Assembly: GCF_023718305.1 (NCBI RefSeq)
Contig: NZ_QEYO01000013.1
Location: forward strand, 1 to 64,000
Reading direction: 5' to 3'
Length of the DNA stretch: 64,000 nucleotides
From: Gramella sp. AN32
Lineage (GTDB): Bacteria > Bacteroidota > Bacteroidia > Flavobacteriales > Flavobacteriaceae
Below are positions 1 through 9,036 of the stretch, in pieces. The notes beneath the pieces were generated by a model. It was not told the origin of the DNA. It saw only the letters and a program-made list of their open reading frames with translations, and did no database searches. How positions within the stretch are numbered: the first letter of the stretch is position 1; each line of letters begins with the position of its first letter. The position numbers and the translations under genes were made by a program.

Positions 1-256
1 CGCCTACATTGATAATCCCCAATTCCCTTCTTTCCAGGAAAAAGTCGGCTTTAAGATCGTCTATAGGTTCCAGGCTAATTTTTTTATCTACCGGGAACGC
101 CCCTCCTGCTATATACCGGTCGTACATCGTATAGGTAAGGTTAATTTCATTTTTTTTGAATAGCTCCGGGATCAAAAAATGATCTCTTAATTCTTGTGTC
201 GTATATTTTTTTACATCTTCGGGATGATGTGCATATCTAAATTCTGATTTTGTCAT
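1..256 (-). CDS. kduI: 5-dehydro-4-deoxy-D-glucuronate isomerase (N-terminal part, cut by window edge)
   Basis: Translating the complement from the ATG at 254-256 gives 85 codons that stay open to the window edge. The protein begins MTKSEFRYAHHPEDVKKY and contains YDRYIAGGAFPV and FFLERRELGIINVGG, which match the E. coli KduI landmarks (DRIIVGG and FLERRELGVINIGG). KduI is a cytosolic cupin-fold isomerase that turns 5-keto-4-deoxyuronate into 2,5-diketo-3-deoxygluconate during degradation of unsaturated uronates from pectin or glycosaminoglycan-like polymers. It follows the MFS transporter by 24 bp and is probably the third gene of a GH88-MFS-kduI operon. The catalytic zinc ligands lie beyond the edge and cannot be checked. 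Confidence 0.9.
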   Translation of the reverse strand, partial: MTKSEFRYAHHPEDVKKYTTQELRDHFLIPELFKKNEINLTYTMYDRYIAGGAFPVDKKISLEPIDDLKADFFLERRELGIINVG

Positions 257-280
257 AATTGTAGTTTTAATAATTAAAAT

Positions 281-1606
281 TTAGTTCTGTAATTCGTGTT
301 CTAGCTCTTCTAAGGATTTACCTTTTGTTTCAGGCATCATAAAGTGAACAAATAGAAGTTGAAAAATCATTAATCCGGAAAAGATTGAAAATACTATCCA
401 AGGTTCAATGGTATTGATCAATACCGACCCAAAAAGAGTGACAAGTGCAGCAAAAATCCAATGGGTACCACTGCCCCATGCCTGCCCGTAAGCCCGAATT
501 TTGTTTGGGAAAATTTCTGATATAAATACCCAAATCACTGCTCCCTGCCCAATTGCATGTGCGGCGATAAATATTAATATAAAAGTGAAATTAAAGCTCG
601 CCGCGGCATTAATATAAAAACCGTAAGCCACCATCGATAGACTGATAATATAACCCAAGGATCCAATATACATTAATACCTTTCTTCCTGCCCTGTCTAT
701 TAGGTACATTCCAACCAGAGTGAAAATTATATTTACTACTCCTATAGCAATGGAACTAAACAAAGAATCTGACGTACCAAAACCCGCCTTCTTCAAAATT
801 TCTGGGGCATAGTAGAGAATAAAATTTATTCCCGACAGCTGATTAAAAAAAGCTATTAAAAAGGCCAAAGTTAAAGGGAATCGATACTTTTTAGAAAATA
901 AGCCCGAGATATTCCCTTTGTTTATATTATAATCTTCCTCTATTTCCATTAAAGTCTTCGTGGCTTCCTCTTTATCGGCGGTTTTTAAGAGTATCTCCAG
1001 GGCCTTATTTTTATCATGTTGATGAAGAAAAACCCATCTGGGACTTTTGGGAACCCCAACAACCAAAAGCGTGTAAATAAGTGCCGGCGCGGCTTCCACA
1101 CCAAGCATCCATCGCCAGTCATTATCACCGCCCACACCATCCAATAGATAATTAGACACGTAAGCTATTAGAATACCAAATACAATATTGAACTGGTATA
1201 AAGTCCCTAATCTACCTCTATTGGTTGCCGAAGAAATTTCAGATATATAAGTAGGTGCTGCAATGGAAGAAATTCCTACTCCTAATCCTCCAATAAACCT
1301 GAAAGCAGAAAATGTATAAGGATCTAAGGCTAAGCCAGAACCTATTGCCGAAATAAAATAAAGAATACCCACTCCTATTAAAGTATTTTTTCGACCAAAC
1401 TTATCCGTAGGAACACCTGCCGATAATGCACCCACCACAGTTCCCCAAAGTGCCATAGACATTATAAAGGTGCCATGGAACCATTCAGATGTATCCCAAA
1501 GTTCTTTAATGGGAAGATTTGCCCCGGAGATTACCACGGTGTCAAAACCAAAAAGAAAACCCGCCATGGCAACTACAATGGAATAATAAATTAATTTGCT
1601 ATTCAT
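281..1606 (-). CDS. MFS sugar porter family transporter
   Basis: This is a 441-residue, 12-helix major facilitator of the sugar porter family. Signatures are GFLFGFDTVVISG (16-28), DKFGRK between helices 2 and 3 (68-73), the post-helix-6 motif PKSPRW (186-191), a QLSGIN-type helix 7 and the C-terminal PETKGKSLEELE (from 425). Such proteins are inner-membrane proton symporters or facilitators for monosaccharides. It lies 14 bp after the GH88 gene and 24 bp before kduI, so the inferred cargo is the unsaturated uronate released by GH88, or galacturonate/glucuronate. Substrate cannot be read from the sequence; xylose-type porters have the same motifs. Confidence 0.9.
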   Translation of the reverse strand: MNSKLIYYSIVVAMAGFLFGFDTVVISGANLPIKELWDTSEWFHGTFIMSMALWGTVVGALSAGVPTDKFGRKNTLIGVGILYFISAIGSGLALDPYTFSAFRFIGGLGVGISSIAAPTYISEISSATNRGRLGTLYQFNIVFGILIAYVSNYLLDGVGGDNDWRWMLGVEAAPALIYTLLVVGVPKSPRWVFLHQHDKNKALEILLKTADKEEATKTLMEIEEDYNINKGNISGLFSKKYRFPLTLAFLIAFFNQLSGINFILYYAPEILKKAGFGTSDSLFSSIAIGVVNIIFTLVGMYLIDRAGRKVLMYIGSLGYIISLSMVAYGFYINAAASFNFTFILIFIAAHAIGQGAVIWVFISEIFPNKIRAYGQAWGSGTHWIFAALVTLFGSVLINTIEPWIVFSIFSGLMIFQLLFVHFMMPETKGKSLEELEHELQN

Positions 1607-1620
1607 ATAAAATTTTTAAT

Positions 1621-2880
1621 TTATTCAAACTCCTGGACTACCTGATCACCGTTTAAAAGTCTGCGATAGCGCATTAGAGCCTCCACATAATAGTAATCTG
1701 CATAATTTATGGAGTAATCGACTTCACTACCGGCCGGAAAATGTCCAGTTGAATGAAGCAAGGCCGCACTGTTTTTATCTCTACTCTGATAATTCTCAGA
1801 TAATTCTACCAGCATCTCTTCTGCTTTGGAGAAATATTCCTTTTTGAGATTCGGTTTTTTGGTAAGTGTGGAAAGTTCTAAAAGTGCCGATGCCACAATA
1901 GCAGAAGCAGAAGCATCTTTGGGCTCATCCGGAATATTTGGAGCATCAAAATCCCAGTATGGAATTAAATCTTCTGGTAATCTGTCTAGATAAGGTCTCG
2001 TTACTTTCTCTGCAAAATCCAGGAATTTTGGATCCCTTGTTTCGCGATATACCATAGTATAACCATAAATAGCCCAGGCCTGTCCCCTCGCCCACATACT
2101 TTCATCAGCAAAGCCCTGATGCGTAACCGCTTTTATTTTTTTTCCGGTCTGCTTATCGAAGATTACGACATGATAGGAGGTATAATCCGGCCGGAATTGA
2201 TTCTCCATAGTTTTCTCGGCATGACTTACGGCAATATCATATAGAGAAGAATCGCCTCCATTTTTAGAAGCCCAAAATAACAGTTCCAGATTTATCATAT
2301 TATCCATGATGGTATTATGTTGTGGCCACTCCATATTAGGAACTTCACGAGGCCATGAAAGGATAGTACCCACCTTAGGATTATAAAGTGTGGCCAGGGT
2401 ATCTGCTGTTTTTAGAACAACTTCTTTATATTTTGGGTTACCGGTAAGCCTGTAACCATTTCCGAAACTGTTAAATACCTGAAATCCTAAATCATGATCA
2501 TTAGCCGGACTAACGGACAGGGGAGTTAAATAATCTGTGAATTTTTCAGCCTGATCCTCCCATTTTTGATCATTAGTAAAATCATATAAATACCAAAGCT
2601 GGCCGGGCCAAAAACCACTGGTCCAGTCTTTATAATTTACAAATTTCCACTCTTTACTGTCCGGAGCAATATTTCGAGGTAAGACTTTTTCATTAGGGAT
2701 CAATTTTAGGGTTTTAAAGGCCTGGTTGGCACAATAGGTTAATTGATCTTCTACTAAAAACTGGTTTTCTGTAAGATTTTGGATTTCGGCCTTTTCATAG
2801 TCCTTTAAATTATTCTTACAACCGGTAAAGAGGAAAACCAGGAAATATATAGCTATGAAGCTCTGGGTAAGTATTCTCAT
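1621..2880 (-). CDS. GH88 unsaturated glucuronyl hydrolase, lipoprotein
   Basis: This is a 419-residue protein with a lipoprotein signal (hydrophobic stretch, then FTGC with Cys21), so it should sit in the envelope. The GH88 fold is shown by DWTSGFWPGQLWYLYD (85-100), NDHDLGFQ with Asp130 and TIMDNMINLELL with Asp193. These correspond in order and spacing to the two essential Asp residues of Bacillus UGL (Asp88 and Asp149). The enzyme hydrates the 4,5-unsaturated uronic acid left at the non-reducing end by polysaccharide lyases and so releases it. First gene of an operon with the porter and kduI. Which polymer is attacked (rhamnogalacturonan, glycosaminoglycan, ulvan) cannot be decided. Confidence 0.92.
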   Translation of the reverse strand: MRILTQSFIAIYFLVFLFTGCKNNLKDYEKAEIQNLTENQFLVEDQLTYCANQAFKTLKLIPNEKVLPRNIAPDSKEWKFVNYKDWTSGFWPGQLWYLYDFTNDQKWEDQAEKFTDYLTPLSVSPANDHDLGFQVFNSFGNGYRLTGNPKYKEVVLKTADTLATLYNPKVGTILSWPREVPNMEWPQHNTIMDNMINLELLFWASKNGGDSSLYDIAVSHAEKTMENQFRPDYTSYHVVIFDKQTGKKIKAVTHQGFADESMWARGQAWAIYGYTMVYRETRDPKFLDFAEKVTRPYLDRLPEDLIPYWDFDAPNIPDEPKDASASAIVASALLELSTLTKKPNLKKEYFSKAEEMLVELSENYQSRDKNSAALLHSTGHFPAGSEVDYSINYADYYYVEALMRYRRLLNGDQVVQEFE

Positions 2881-3733
2881 AATATGATAATGGATTGTAT
2901 TTTACAATGAAGTATCAAACTGGATAAATAAAATCTTAGAAAAACTTTATTTATTTTCATCACTATAACATGTCTTTTAAAATTATTCTGTTTTTATTCG
3001 TCTTTTTACAGTGACAATTTTAAATATATTTCTGGCTATTGGGTGTAATTTACAAGTCAAAGGCTATAACACATCATTCTTTTTGCACATTATATATGGG
3101 ATATTGCGAAATTTTTAGGTTTCGCTTTTTCTTCAGAAGAAATTGCATATCCAAAATTTGAGTTTTCAGGAATTAGGGTGGACAATCTGATTATCGTTAA
3201 GCGAAATGCTTCTGGTGCAAAAATTGAAGTTTTTATCTCGTGCTATGGGATAAGATTTTCTAATCCAAAAAAAATTATCATGCGCATTTATAAAGGAAAG
3301 TAAACACAGGATCGTTTCTACACCTTGTTGGCAGAATATTCTCGATAGTAAGATTTACTCTATTTTACAAAGTAACAAAAGGCATATGTACTCCGTGCCT
3401 GGCATTTTTCAGCTCAATACCAGCCGAAAATTTTCATTTTCTTTGTTCTGAATGTCAAACTGACCAGTGATAAAAAATTTTATCTAACGTAGGAAATTGA
3501 CGTATTTTTTAGAATATCTAAGAAGATGCTGAAACATCCCGATAGCTCGGGACAGCATGACGGCAATTCTAAAAGCCAGCATCGTCACCTGAGTTGATTT
3601 CAGGGGCTATAATAATACCCAAATAAAAATCTGTCAATGCCAGCCTGTCGGAATTATTAAAAGCTTGAATTTCAATATTTCGACAAGTTCAATCTGACAA
3701 AATACTGGTGCTTTAACTTAAATAATAAAGAGT
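2881..3733. other. intergenic region of about 850 bp upstream of the GH88 operon
   Basis: No convincing gene. On the plus strand a frame is open from about 3071 to the TAA near 3303 (about 77 codons, reading HYIWDIAKFLGFAFSSEE in part), but its only ATG is near the very end, so it is either a gene remnant or chance. The right part holds a dispersed repeat copy (3547-3644). The part next to 2880 must contain the GH88-operon promoter and HTCS binding site, but no clear TAnnTTTG box was seen on the minus strand. Confidence 0.5.
3547..3644 (+). repeat. dispersed intergenic repeat, copy 1
   Basis: About 98 bp starting TCGGGACAGCATGACG and containing CAGCATCGTCACCTGA and TTTCAGGGGCTATA. It aligns over its full length, at roughly 80 % by eye, with 15171-15270. 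The preceding bases (GAAACATCCCGATAGCTCGGGACAG) resemble the complement of 7989-8108. It is non-coding and lies between genes. Confidence 0.75.
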
Positions 3734-6700
3734 TTACTGGTCAGGTTTAGTACCTTTTTGCTTAATAAACTGTGTAGGGGTTACCTCAAAGAACTCCTTA
3801 AAGGTTTTTGAAAAATAAGCCGAAGAGTTAAATCCGGTCATATGAGTTACTTCCTTCACGGAATATCTTTTCTTTAATAATAAGTCTGCCGCATACTTAA
3901 GCCTGATGGTGCGTATAAAAGTACTTGGATTTTCACCGGTAATTCCTGTTATTTTTCTATAAAACTGAGAGCGGCCAATGGCTAATTCCTTTATGATATC
4001 GTCTAACTGGAAATCGGTATCTGCTATATTATCTATAATTATTTTAGTAGTCTTATCTAAAAATACTTCATCTAAAGAATTAGTGGTCACATCACTGGAG
4101 GCCGCCACACCTGAAATAGAAGTGAATTTCTCCCGGATCCTTTTCTTTGCTTCTAATAAATTATTGATCCGGGCCTGAAGAATATAAATATTAAAAGGCT
4201 TAGGTAAATACTCATCGGCACCTGTTTTATAACCCTCTATTTTATCTTCCTCCATGCCTCTGGCGGTAAGAAGTATAACCGGTATATGGCAGGTATCAAA
4301 ATCAGTTTTAATAAGTCTACATAATTCGAAACCATCCATATTGGGCATCATCACATCACTTATTACGATATCGGGATAGTATTTTTTTACTTTATTATAT
4401 CCAATAGCACCATCTTTTGCCTCTTTAATAATGAAATGATCCTGCAACTCATTCTTTAAATGGTTCCTTAGTTCTTTATTGTCTTCTACTATTAATATCG
4501 AAGGTTTTTCTTTATTTTCAGTTTTATCATATACTTTTTCTAATTTCTCGTCCTCATTAGAAATAGCTATTTCATATTCGGCAGATTTAACAGTATTAAT
4601 ATTCTGATCTACCGAATCCAATTTATTAATTAATTCGCCCATCCGTCCTTTTTCGCCCTGTGGAGGTTCTACAGGCAGATTCACTATAAAACTACTTCCT
4701 TTACCATATTCGCTTTCTACCCAAATTCTCCCCCCATGAAGTTCTACTAAGGCTTTGGTAAAATTCAATCCGATCCCTGTTCCTGTTTTCGTGTTATCCA
4801 CATTATAGAACCTTGAAAACACTTCTTTTAGCTGTTCCTTTTTGAAACCCACTCCCGTGTCTTCAACTCTTATTTGTATATATTCCTTTACCTTCAGCTT
4901 TTTTATAAATTTTGAACCGGTGCTGTCATCCATAAAAATTTCGGAAATATCCAGCTTGACCGTTCCACCCTTTTTAGTAAATTTTAGTGCGTTAGAAAGC
5001 AGGTTAGTGAGTATTTTTTCATACTTATCTAAATCGAAATACATATCATATTCCGTATAAGCTGATGTAAATATGAAATTGATATTCTTTTCTTCCGCAA
5101 TGCCTTCAAACATTTTAAAGGTGTCGTCACTAAATTTTATAATATCGGTTTTGGTTAACCTTAAAGGATCCCTTCCCATTTCCATTTTTCGAAAATCCAG
5201 AAGCTGATTAATTAAATAAAGCAAGCGCCGGGCACTTCTTTGAATAATTTGTGCTGATTTCTTAACCTCCAGAGGATCTTTATAAACGGATAAAATCTTA
5301 TCTATAGAATTGAGTATTAAAGTTAAAGGCGTCCTGAATTCATGTGAAATATTTATGAAAAAACGTAATTTCATTTGATGGAGCTCGTTTTCCTTCTCTT
5401 CCTTTACTTTTTTGGAATAATACCAAAAAAAGAACCATACAAGCGCGAAAACCAGAATAATGTAGGTGATGTATGCCCACCAGGTGCGCCATGGCGGGGG
5501 TAAAATTTCTATATTGACCTTGGCTATTCGCGCATTTTCCCAATTATCCCCAAGCGAAGCTTTAACCTCAAATACATAATCCCCTGGTGGTAAATTTGAA
5601 TAATTTGCAGTTCTATTTAAACCGGCACGAATAAATTTATCATCGATACCGGCCATCCTATAACTATAATTTACTCTTTCCGGATTCTGGTAATGTAAGG
5701 CTACAAATTCAAATGCCAGATGATTCTCATCATACCGCAGTTTTAAATGGTCCAGCCTAGAAATTGCATTGTTGAATAATACCCTTTCATTAATGGTATC
5801 ACCTGGTTTAACAATATCATTAAAAAGTTTGAAACGGGTTATTATAGGTGTTATATCTGCTGAAGAAGTTTCAATCGCGTCAGGATTAAAAATATTAAAC
5901 CCGTTTATCCCGCCAGCTATAATTCGTCCATCATCGGTTTTTTCAATAGATTTACTTTGAAATTCCATGCCCTGCAAGCCATCATGTACATTAAAGTTTG
6001 TAATGCTATTGGATTTTGTATCAAGCATGGACAACCCACTTTTGGTAGTTATCCACATGTTCCCATTATCATCCTGAACAATACCAACGATCAAATTATT
6101 GGGTAGACCATCTGCAGAAGAAAAACTTTCCAGTACTTCCAGGTTTTTATTTAATTTATAAAGACCAATATCTGTACCCACCCATATATTCCCCGAACGG
6201 TCTTCAGTAATATAATTAATACGGTTGCCCACTATATTTGAATGAGTGACTTTCTTAAAGTCTAATTCTTCTGGAATAAAATTTTCCATCTTATCAAGAT
6301 GGATATAGCTAAGTCCTAACGAGGTTCCAATTAACAGTCTGTTTTTTGAGTCAATGAATAGAGAGAAAACAAAGTCACTCATCAAACTTCTTGAATTTCC
6401 GGGAATGTTCTTAAACTTGTAAAACCTGTTGGTCCTGGGGTCTAATAAATTAAGCCCTTCACTTTGTGTTCCTACCCAAAGTCTTTGCAGCGAATCTTCT
6501 ACAGCATACCAGGCAGTATTTTGCCCTATAGAATATGGATCTGATGCATTGTACTGATAATTTATTGCAGTTCCCTTTTCGGGATAAAACCTACTCACAC
6601 CGCCATCCCAGGTACATATCCATATGGATCCGTCATGACTTTCAGTTAAATAAAGAATTTTGTCTGAACTAATTGAAGAAGGATCTTGAGGGTCTGCCTG

Positions 6701-7921
6701 ATAATACTCAAAAGTAGAAGTGGCTTCGTTAAATAGATTAAGCCCCCCTCCATCGGTGCCAATCCAAATTCTTCTTTTCCTATCCTGAAGTACAGACTGG
6801 GCTATTCTAGTGCTAAGTCCATTACGGCTTCCTAACTGATAAAAATAATGACCAAAAGAAGCTTTTGCCGGTGCCTGCTTACTCACCCCCTTGTTGTATG
6901 TTCCAATCCAGATAATACCTTCTGAATCTTCATAAACCTGAGATGATTGATTATTGGGAAGGGAAAATGGGTCCTCAGGAAGGTTTTTCAAATGCTGGAC
7001 AAGACCTTTCTCTTTACTGTACAGGTAAATTCCATGGCCTCCTGTAGCAATCCATAACACCCCATTCTTATCCTGGTAAATATCGTAGATAGAAACGTCC
7101 TGATTGACAATTTCAAGAGTCTTGAATTTATTAATTTTTCGATTCCAGTATATTAAATAGGAAAGATTGTTACCAATATAAAAATTATTTTCATTATCGA
7201 CAATCACCCTCTGGGGCAATCGATCCAAACCAGAAAACTCCAAACCTTCAATAAAATGTCGTTCAAAGTTTTTACCATTGAATTTATTAAGGTGGTTTCC
7301 TTCAGTTCCAATCCAAATGGTGCCCTCATTGTCTTTGACGATATTATTAACATCGTTATTATCAAGGGAAAAATCATCTCCTGATTCATAGCTAAAATGA
7401 TCTATATTCTCAAAATTCTGAAAGATAGAGACTGTGTCTTCTATATGTAGTCTTACCGCACCTAACTTGGTTCCAACCCATAGGGAATTGGAATTTTTAT
7501 CAAATAACAACGTATTTATCGTCTCAAAAGAATCTTCATTGGTATTCGTTGACTTAAACAGTTTAATGCGCTTAAATCCTTCAGTATCTTTGTCAAAGAC
7601 GTTAAGACCATTTGCAGTTCCTATCCAGAGATTTCCGCTATTGTCCTCAACAATTGAACTTATTCGATTATTACTAAGGGAATTTGGGTTATTGAGCTCG
7701 GGCCGGAAAATTTTAAAATCATAGCCATTATATTTATTTAGGCCATCAATAGTTCCAAACCATAAAAAACCATCACTATCCTGGAATATTTCTGTACAGG
7801 TACTGCTGGATAAACCCTCCTCGGTATCAAGATTCTCAAATTTTAGATTGGTATACTGAGCCTGCAGTAAGAATGATAAAAGAAAGAATAAAGTAAATAA
7901 ATATTTTAATCTATAATTCAT
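3734..7921 (-). CDS. hybrid two-component system regulator (propeller sensor kinase / receiver / AraC)
   Basis: A 1395-residue one-protein phosphorelay typical of Bacteroidota carbohydrate loci. In order: signal peptide (1-22), a periplasmic double propeller of repeated units such as GFLWFGT, NLWIGTANGL and GTIWIGTEG (to about 720), a Y_Y_Y domain (about 750-815), one transmembrane helix (about 820-840), a HisKA domain with NISHEFRTPL (His860), a HATPase domain with DTGVGF and GTGIGL, a receiver with SDVMMPNMDG (Asp1189), and a C-terminal AraC-type helix-turn-helix (about 1290-1390). Such proteins bind an oligosaccharide outside and activate nearby catabolic genes. It lies upstream of, and on the same strand as, GH88-MFS-kduI, which are its likely targets. 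No SusC/SusD pair is visible in the window. Confidence 0.95.
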   Translation of the reverse strand: MNYRLKYLFTLFFLLSFLLQAQYTNLKFENLDTEEGLSSSTCTEIFQDSDGFLWFGTIDGLNKYNGYDFKIFRPELNNPNSLSNNRISSIVEDNSGNLWIGTANGLNVFDKDTEGFKRIKLFKSTNTNEDSFETINTLLFDKNSNSLWVGTKLGAVRLHIEDTVSIFQNFENIDHFSYESGDDFSLDNNDVNNIVKDNEGTIWIGTEGNHLNKFNGKNFERHFIEGLEFSGLDRLPQRVIVDNENNFYIGNNLSYLIYWNRKINKFKTLEIVNQDVSIYDIYQDKNGVLWIATGGHGIYLYSKEKGLVQHLKNLPEDPFSLPNNQSSQVYEDSEGIIWIGTYNKGVSKQAPAKASFGHYFYQLGSRNGLSTRIAQSVLQDRKRRIWIGTDGGGLNLFNEATSTFEYYQADPQDPSSISSDKILYLTESHDGSIWICTWDGGVSRFYPEKGTAINYQYNASDPYSIGQNTAWYAVEDSLQRLWVGTQSEGLNLLDPRTNRFYKFKNIPGNSRSLMSDFVFSLFIDSKNRLLIGTSLGLSYIHLDKMENFIPEELDFKKVTHSNIVGNRINYITEDRSGNIWVGTDIGLYKLNKNLEVLESFSSADGLPNNLIVGIVQDDNGNMWITTKSGLSMLDTKSNSITNFNVHDGLQGMEFQSKSIEKTDDGRIIAGGINGFNIFNPDAIETSSADITPIITRFKLFNDIVKPGDTINERVLFNNAISRLDHLKLRYDENHLAFEFVALHYQNPERVNYSYRMAGIDDKFIRAGLNRTANYSNLPPGDYVFEVKASLGDNWENARIAKVNIEILPPPWRTWWAYITYIILVFALVWFFFWYYSKKVKEEKENELHQMKLRFFINISHEFRTPLTLILNSIDKILSVYKDPLEVKKSAQIIQRSARRLLYLINQLLDFRKMEMGRDPLRLTKTDIIKFSDDTFKMFEGIAEEKNINFIFTSAYTEYDMYFDLDKYEKILTNLLSNALKFTKKGGTVKLDISEIFMDDSTGSKFIKKLKVKEYIQIRVEDTGVGFKKEQLKEVFSRFYNVDNTKTGTGIGLNFTKALVELHGGRIWVESEYGKGSSFIVNLPVEPPQGEKGRMGELINKLDSVDQNINTVKSAEYEIAISNEDEKLEKVYDKTENKEKPSILIVEDNKELRNHLKNELQDHFIIKEAKDGAIGYNKVKKYYPDIVISDVMMPNMDGFELCRLIKTDFDTCHIPVILLTARGMEEDKIEGYKTGADEYLPKPFNIYILQARINNLLEAKKRIREKFTSISGVAASSDVTTNSLDEVFLDKTTKIIIDNIADTDFQLDDIIKELAIGRSQFYRKITGITGENPSTFIRTIRLKYAADLLLKKRYSVKEVTHMTGFNSSAYFSKTFKEFFEVTPTQFIKQKGTKPDQ

Positions 7922-8512
7922 TGACTAAATCTTATTAAAGATAAAAAATGATTGATTTTCTATAAAGAATCATAAATCTATAATGTATGTCATTCTGTCC
8001 CCATAGCTATCGGAACGTTTCAGAATCTCATGATATCGCAAATCACTATAATAGGATAAGACCCTAAAATCAAAGATTCAACGGAGTCAAATGAAATTCA
8101 GGGTGACGCGATAACTATAGGACAAAAAAACGGACATACGTAAAAATGATCCTGATTTTCTTAAAAATTTCTTAAATACAAATTAACTCGAAATATATAC
8201 ATATTCCAATTTTCAAAAGAATCATTGTTGATTTTTTCAATTTTCATAGCCATAAATGAGTGCTGGAAAATTTTTTGAATGTATATCCGTTTACTGCCCA
8301 CTGCCCCTACACAACTTTTTGTCTTCCTGACTACAGTCAAAGTCAAGATAAAAAACAGCTCGCCTAAAGTGATTGACGACGAAAATTCACAAGATAAGGA
8401 GCTTTAAATTGTTTGCAGATTAGTCGTTTCGATTACCTACTCCAATGTAGGCAATTGTGGCACTGTGAAAGAAGCCACCAGGAATCCCCGCATCTTAAGA
8501 ACTTATGTGATT
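7922..8512. other. intergenic region of about 590 bp
   Basis: This lies between the HTCS gene and the terminator of the CDGSH gene. It holds one dispersed repeat copy (7989-8108). A 42-codon frame on the plus strand (8279-8407, MYIRLLPTAPTQL...DKEL) has no supporting start signal or recognisable family and is probably chance. No strong Bacteroidota -7 box was found for the HTCS gene; TATCTTTA at 7936-7943 on the minus strand is one base off the consensus and has no good -33 element. Confidence 0.4.
7989..8108 (-). repeat. dispersed intergenic repeat, copy 2 (inverted)
   Basis: Read on the minus strand it contains CGTCACCCTGAATTTCA, AGGGTCTTATC and then GATTCTGAAACG followed by TCCGATAGCTATGGGGACAG and AATGAC. 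The last part matches GCTGAAACATCCCGATAG and CGGGACAGCATGAC at 3527-3560. It is the same family as copies 1, 3 and 4 but with its halves arranged differently. Confidence 0.65.
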
Positions 8513-8549
8513 AAAAAAAACCTGAAATAGCTTTAGCGGCTATTTCAGG
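8513..8549 (-). terminator. rho-independent terminator of the CDGSH gene
   Basis: Perfect 11-bp inverted repeat CCTGAAATAGC / GCTATTTCAGG (8521-8531 and 8539-8549) with a 7-nt loop. On the minus strand it is followed by eight T residues (A tract 8513-8520). It lies about 30 bp after the CDGSH stop codon. Confidence 0.9.
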
Positions 8550-8576
8550 ATCAAGAAAAATTCGAATATTAATGAA

Positions 8577-8798
8577 TTATCCTTTTGGAGGAAGATCGAA
8601 AGCAATTGCTTCGTGTTCAAAATGATTACGATGGGATCCATCGCAAAACGGTTTTGTATTCGATAATCCGCAACGGCAAAGAGAAACCTGATCCCTTCCT
8701 CCCAGATCGTATACATTCCCATTTTTATCTACTATTTCAAAATCACCATTTACTTTAAGTGATCCATTATTATTTACGGTAAGTTTGGTTTTAGACAT
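8577..8798 (-). CDS. CDGSH iron-sulfur domain protein
   Basis: A 73-residue protein of the CDGSH (mitoNEET-like) family. The cluster-binding pattern is complete: Cys41-x-Cys43, then SNTKPFCDGSH with Cys52 and His56, the three-Cys one-His ligand set of a [2Fe-2S] cluster. There is no membrane anchor, so it should be cytosolic. Bacterial members are small redox or cluster-transfer proteins of mostly unknown role. Stand-alone gene with its own terminator, divergent from the GH13 gene. Confidence 0.93.
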   Translation of the reverse strand: MSKTKLTVNNNGSLKVNGDFEIVDKNGNVYDLGGRDQVSLCRCGLSNTKPFCDGSHRNHFEHEAIAFDLPPKG

Positions 8799-9036
8799 TT
8801 TAATTGGTTTAGGTTAATGCTTTAAAGTTGGTCAATTTTAATTTGATATAAAATTTATTTAAAGATTAATTTTTTATCAGCCCTTTATAATTTTTCATAC
8901 CATCCAATGATATGTTGCTCAAGGATATTCAAGAACTTTTAAAATTCCTTTCATGATTGAACCGAAGTTAATTTCCTCACAAATAAGTTTTTTTAAATAC
9001 TTCTGGAAGTAATTTTAACATTCAAAAAAATAAAAA

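Noticed and set aside
3071..3303. Open frame of about 77 codons on the plus strand
   Set aside because: No start codon except near the end, no family resemblance that I can name, in AT-rich intergenic DNA; at most a gene remnant.
8161..8346. 61-codon minus-strand frame
   Set aside because: No signal, family or promoter; lies in an intergenic region that also contains repeat sequence; typical chance frame.
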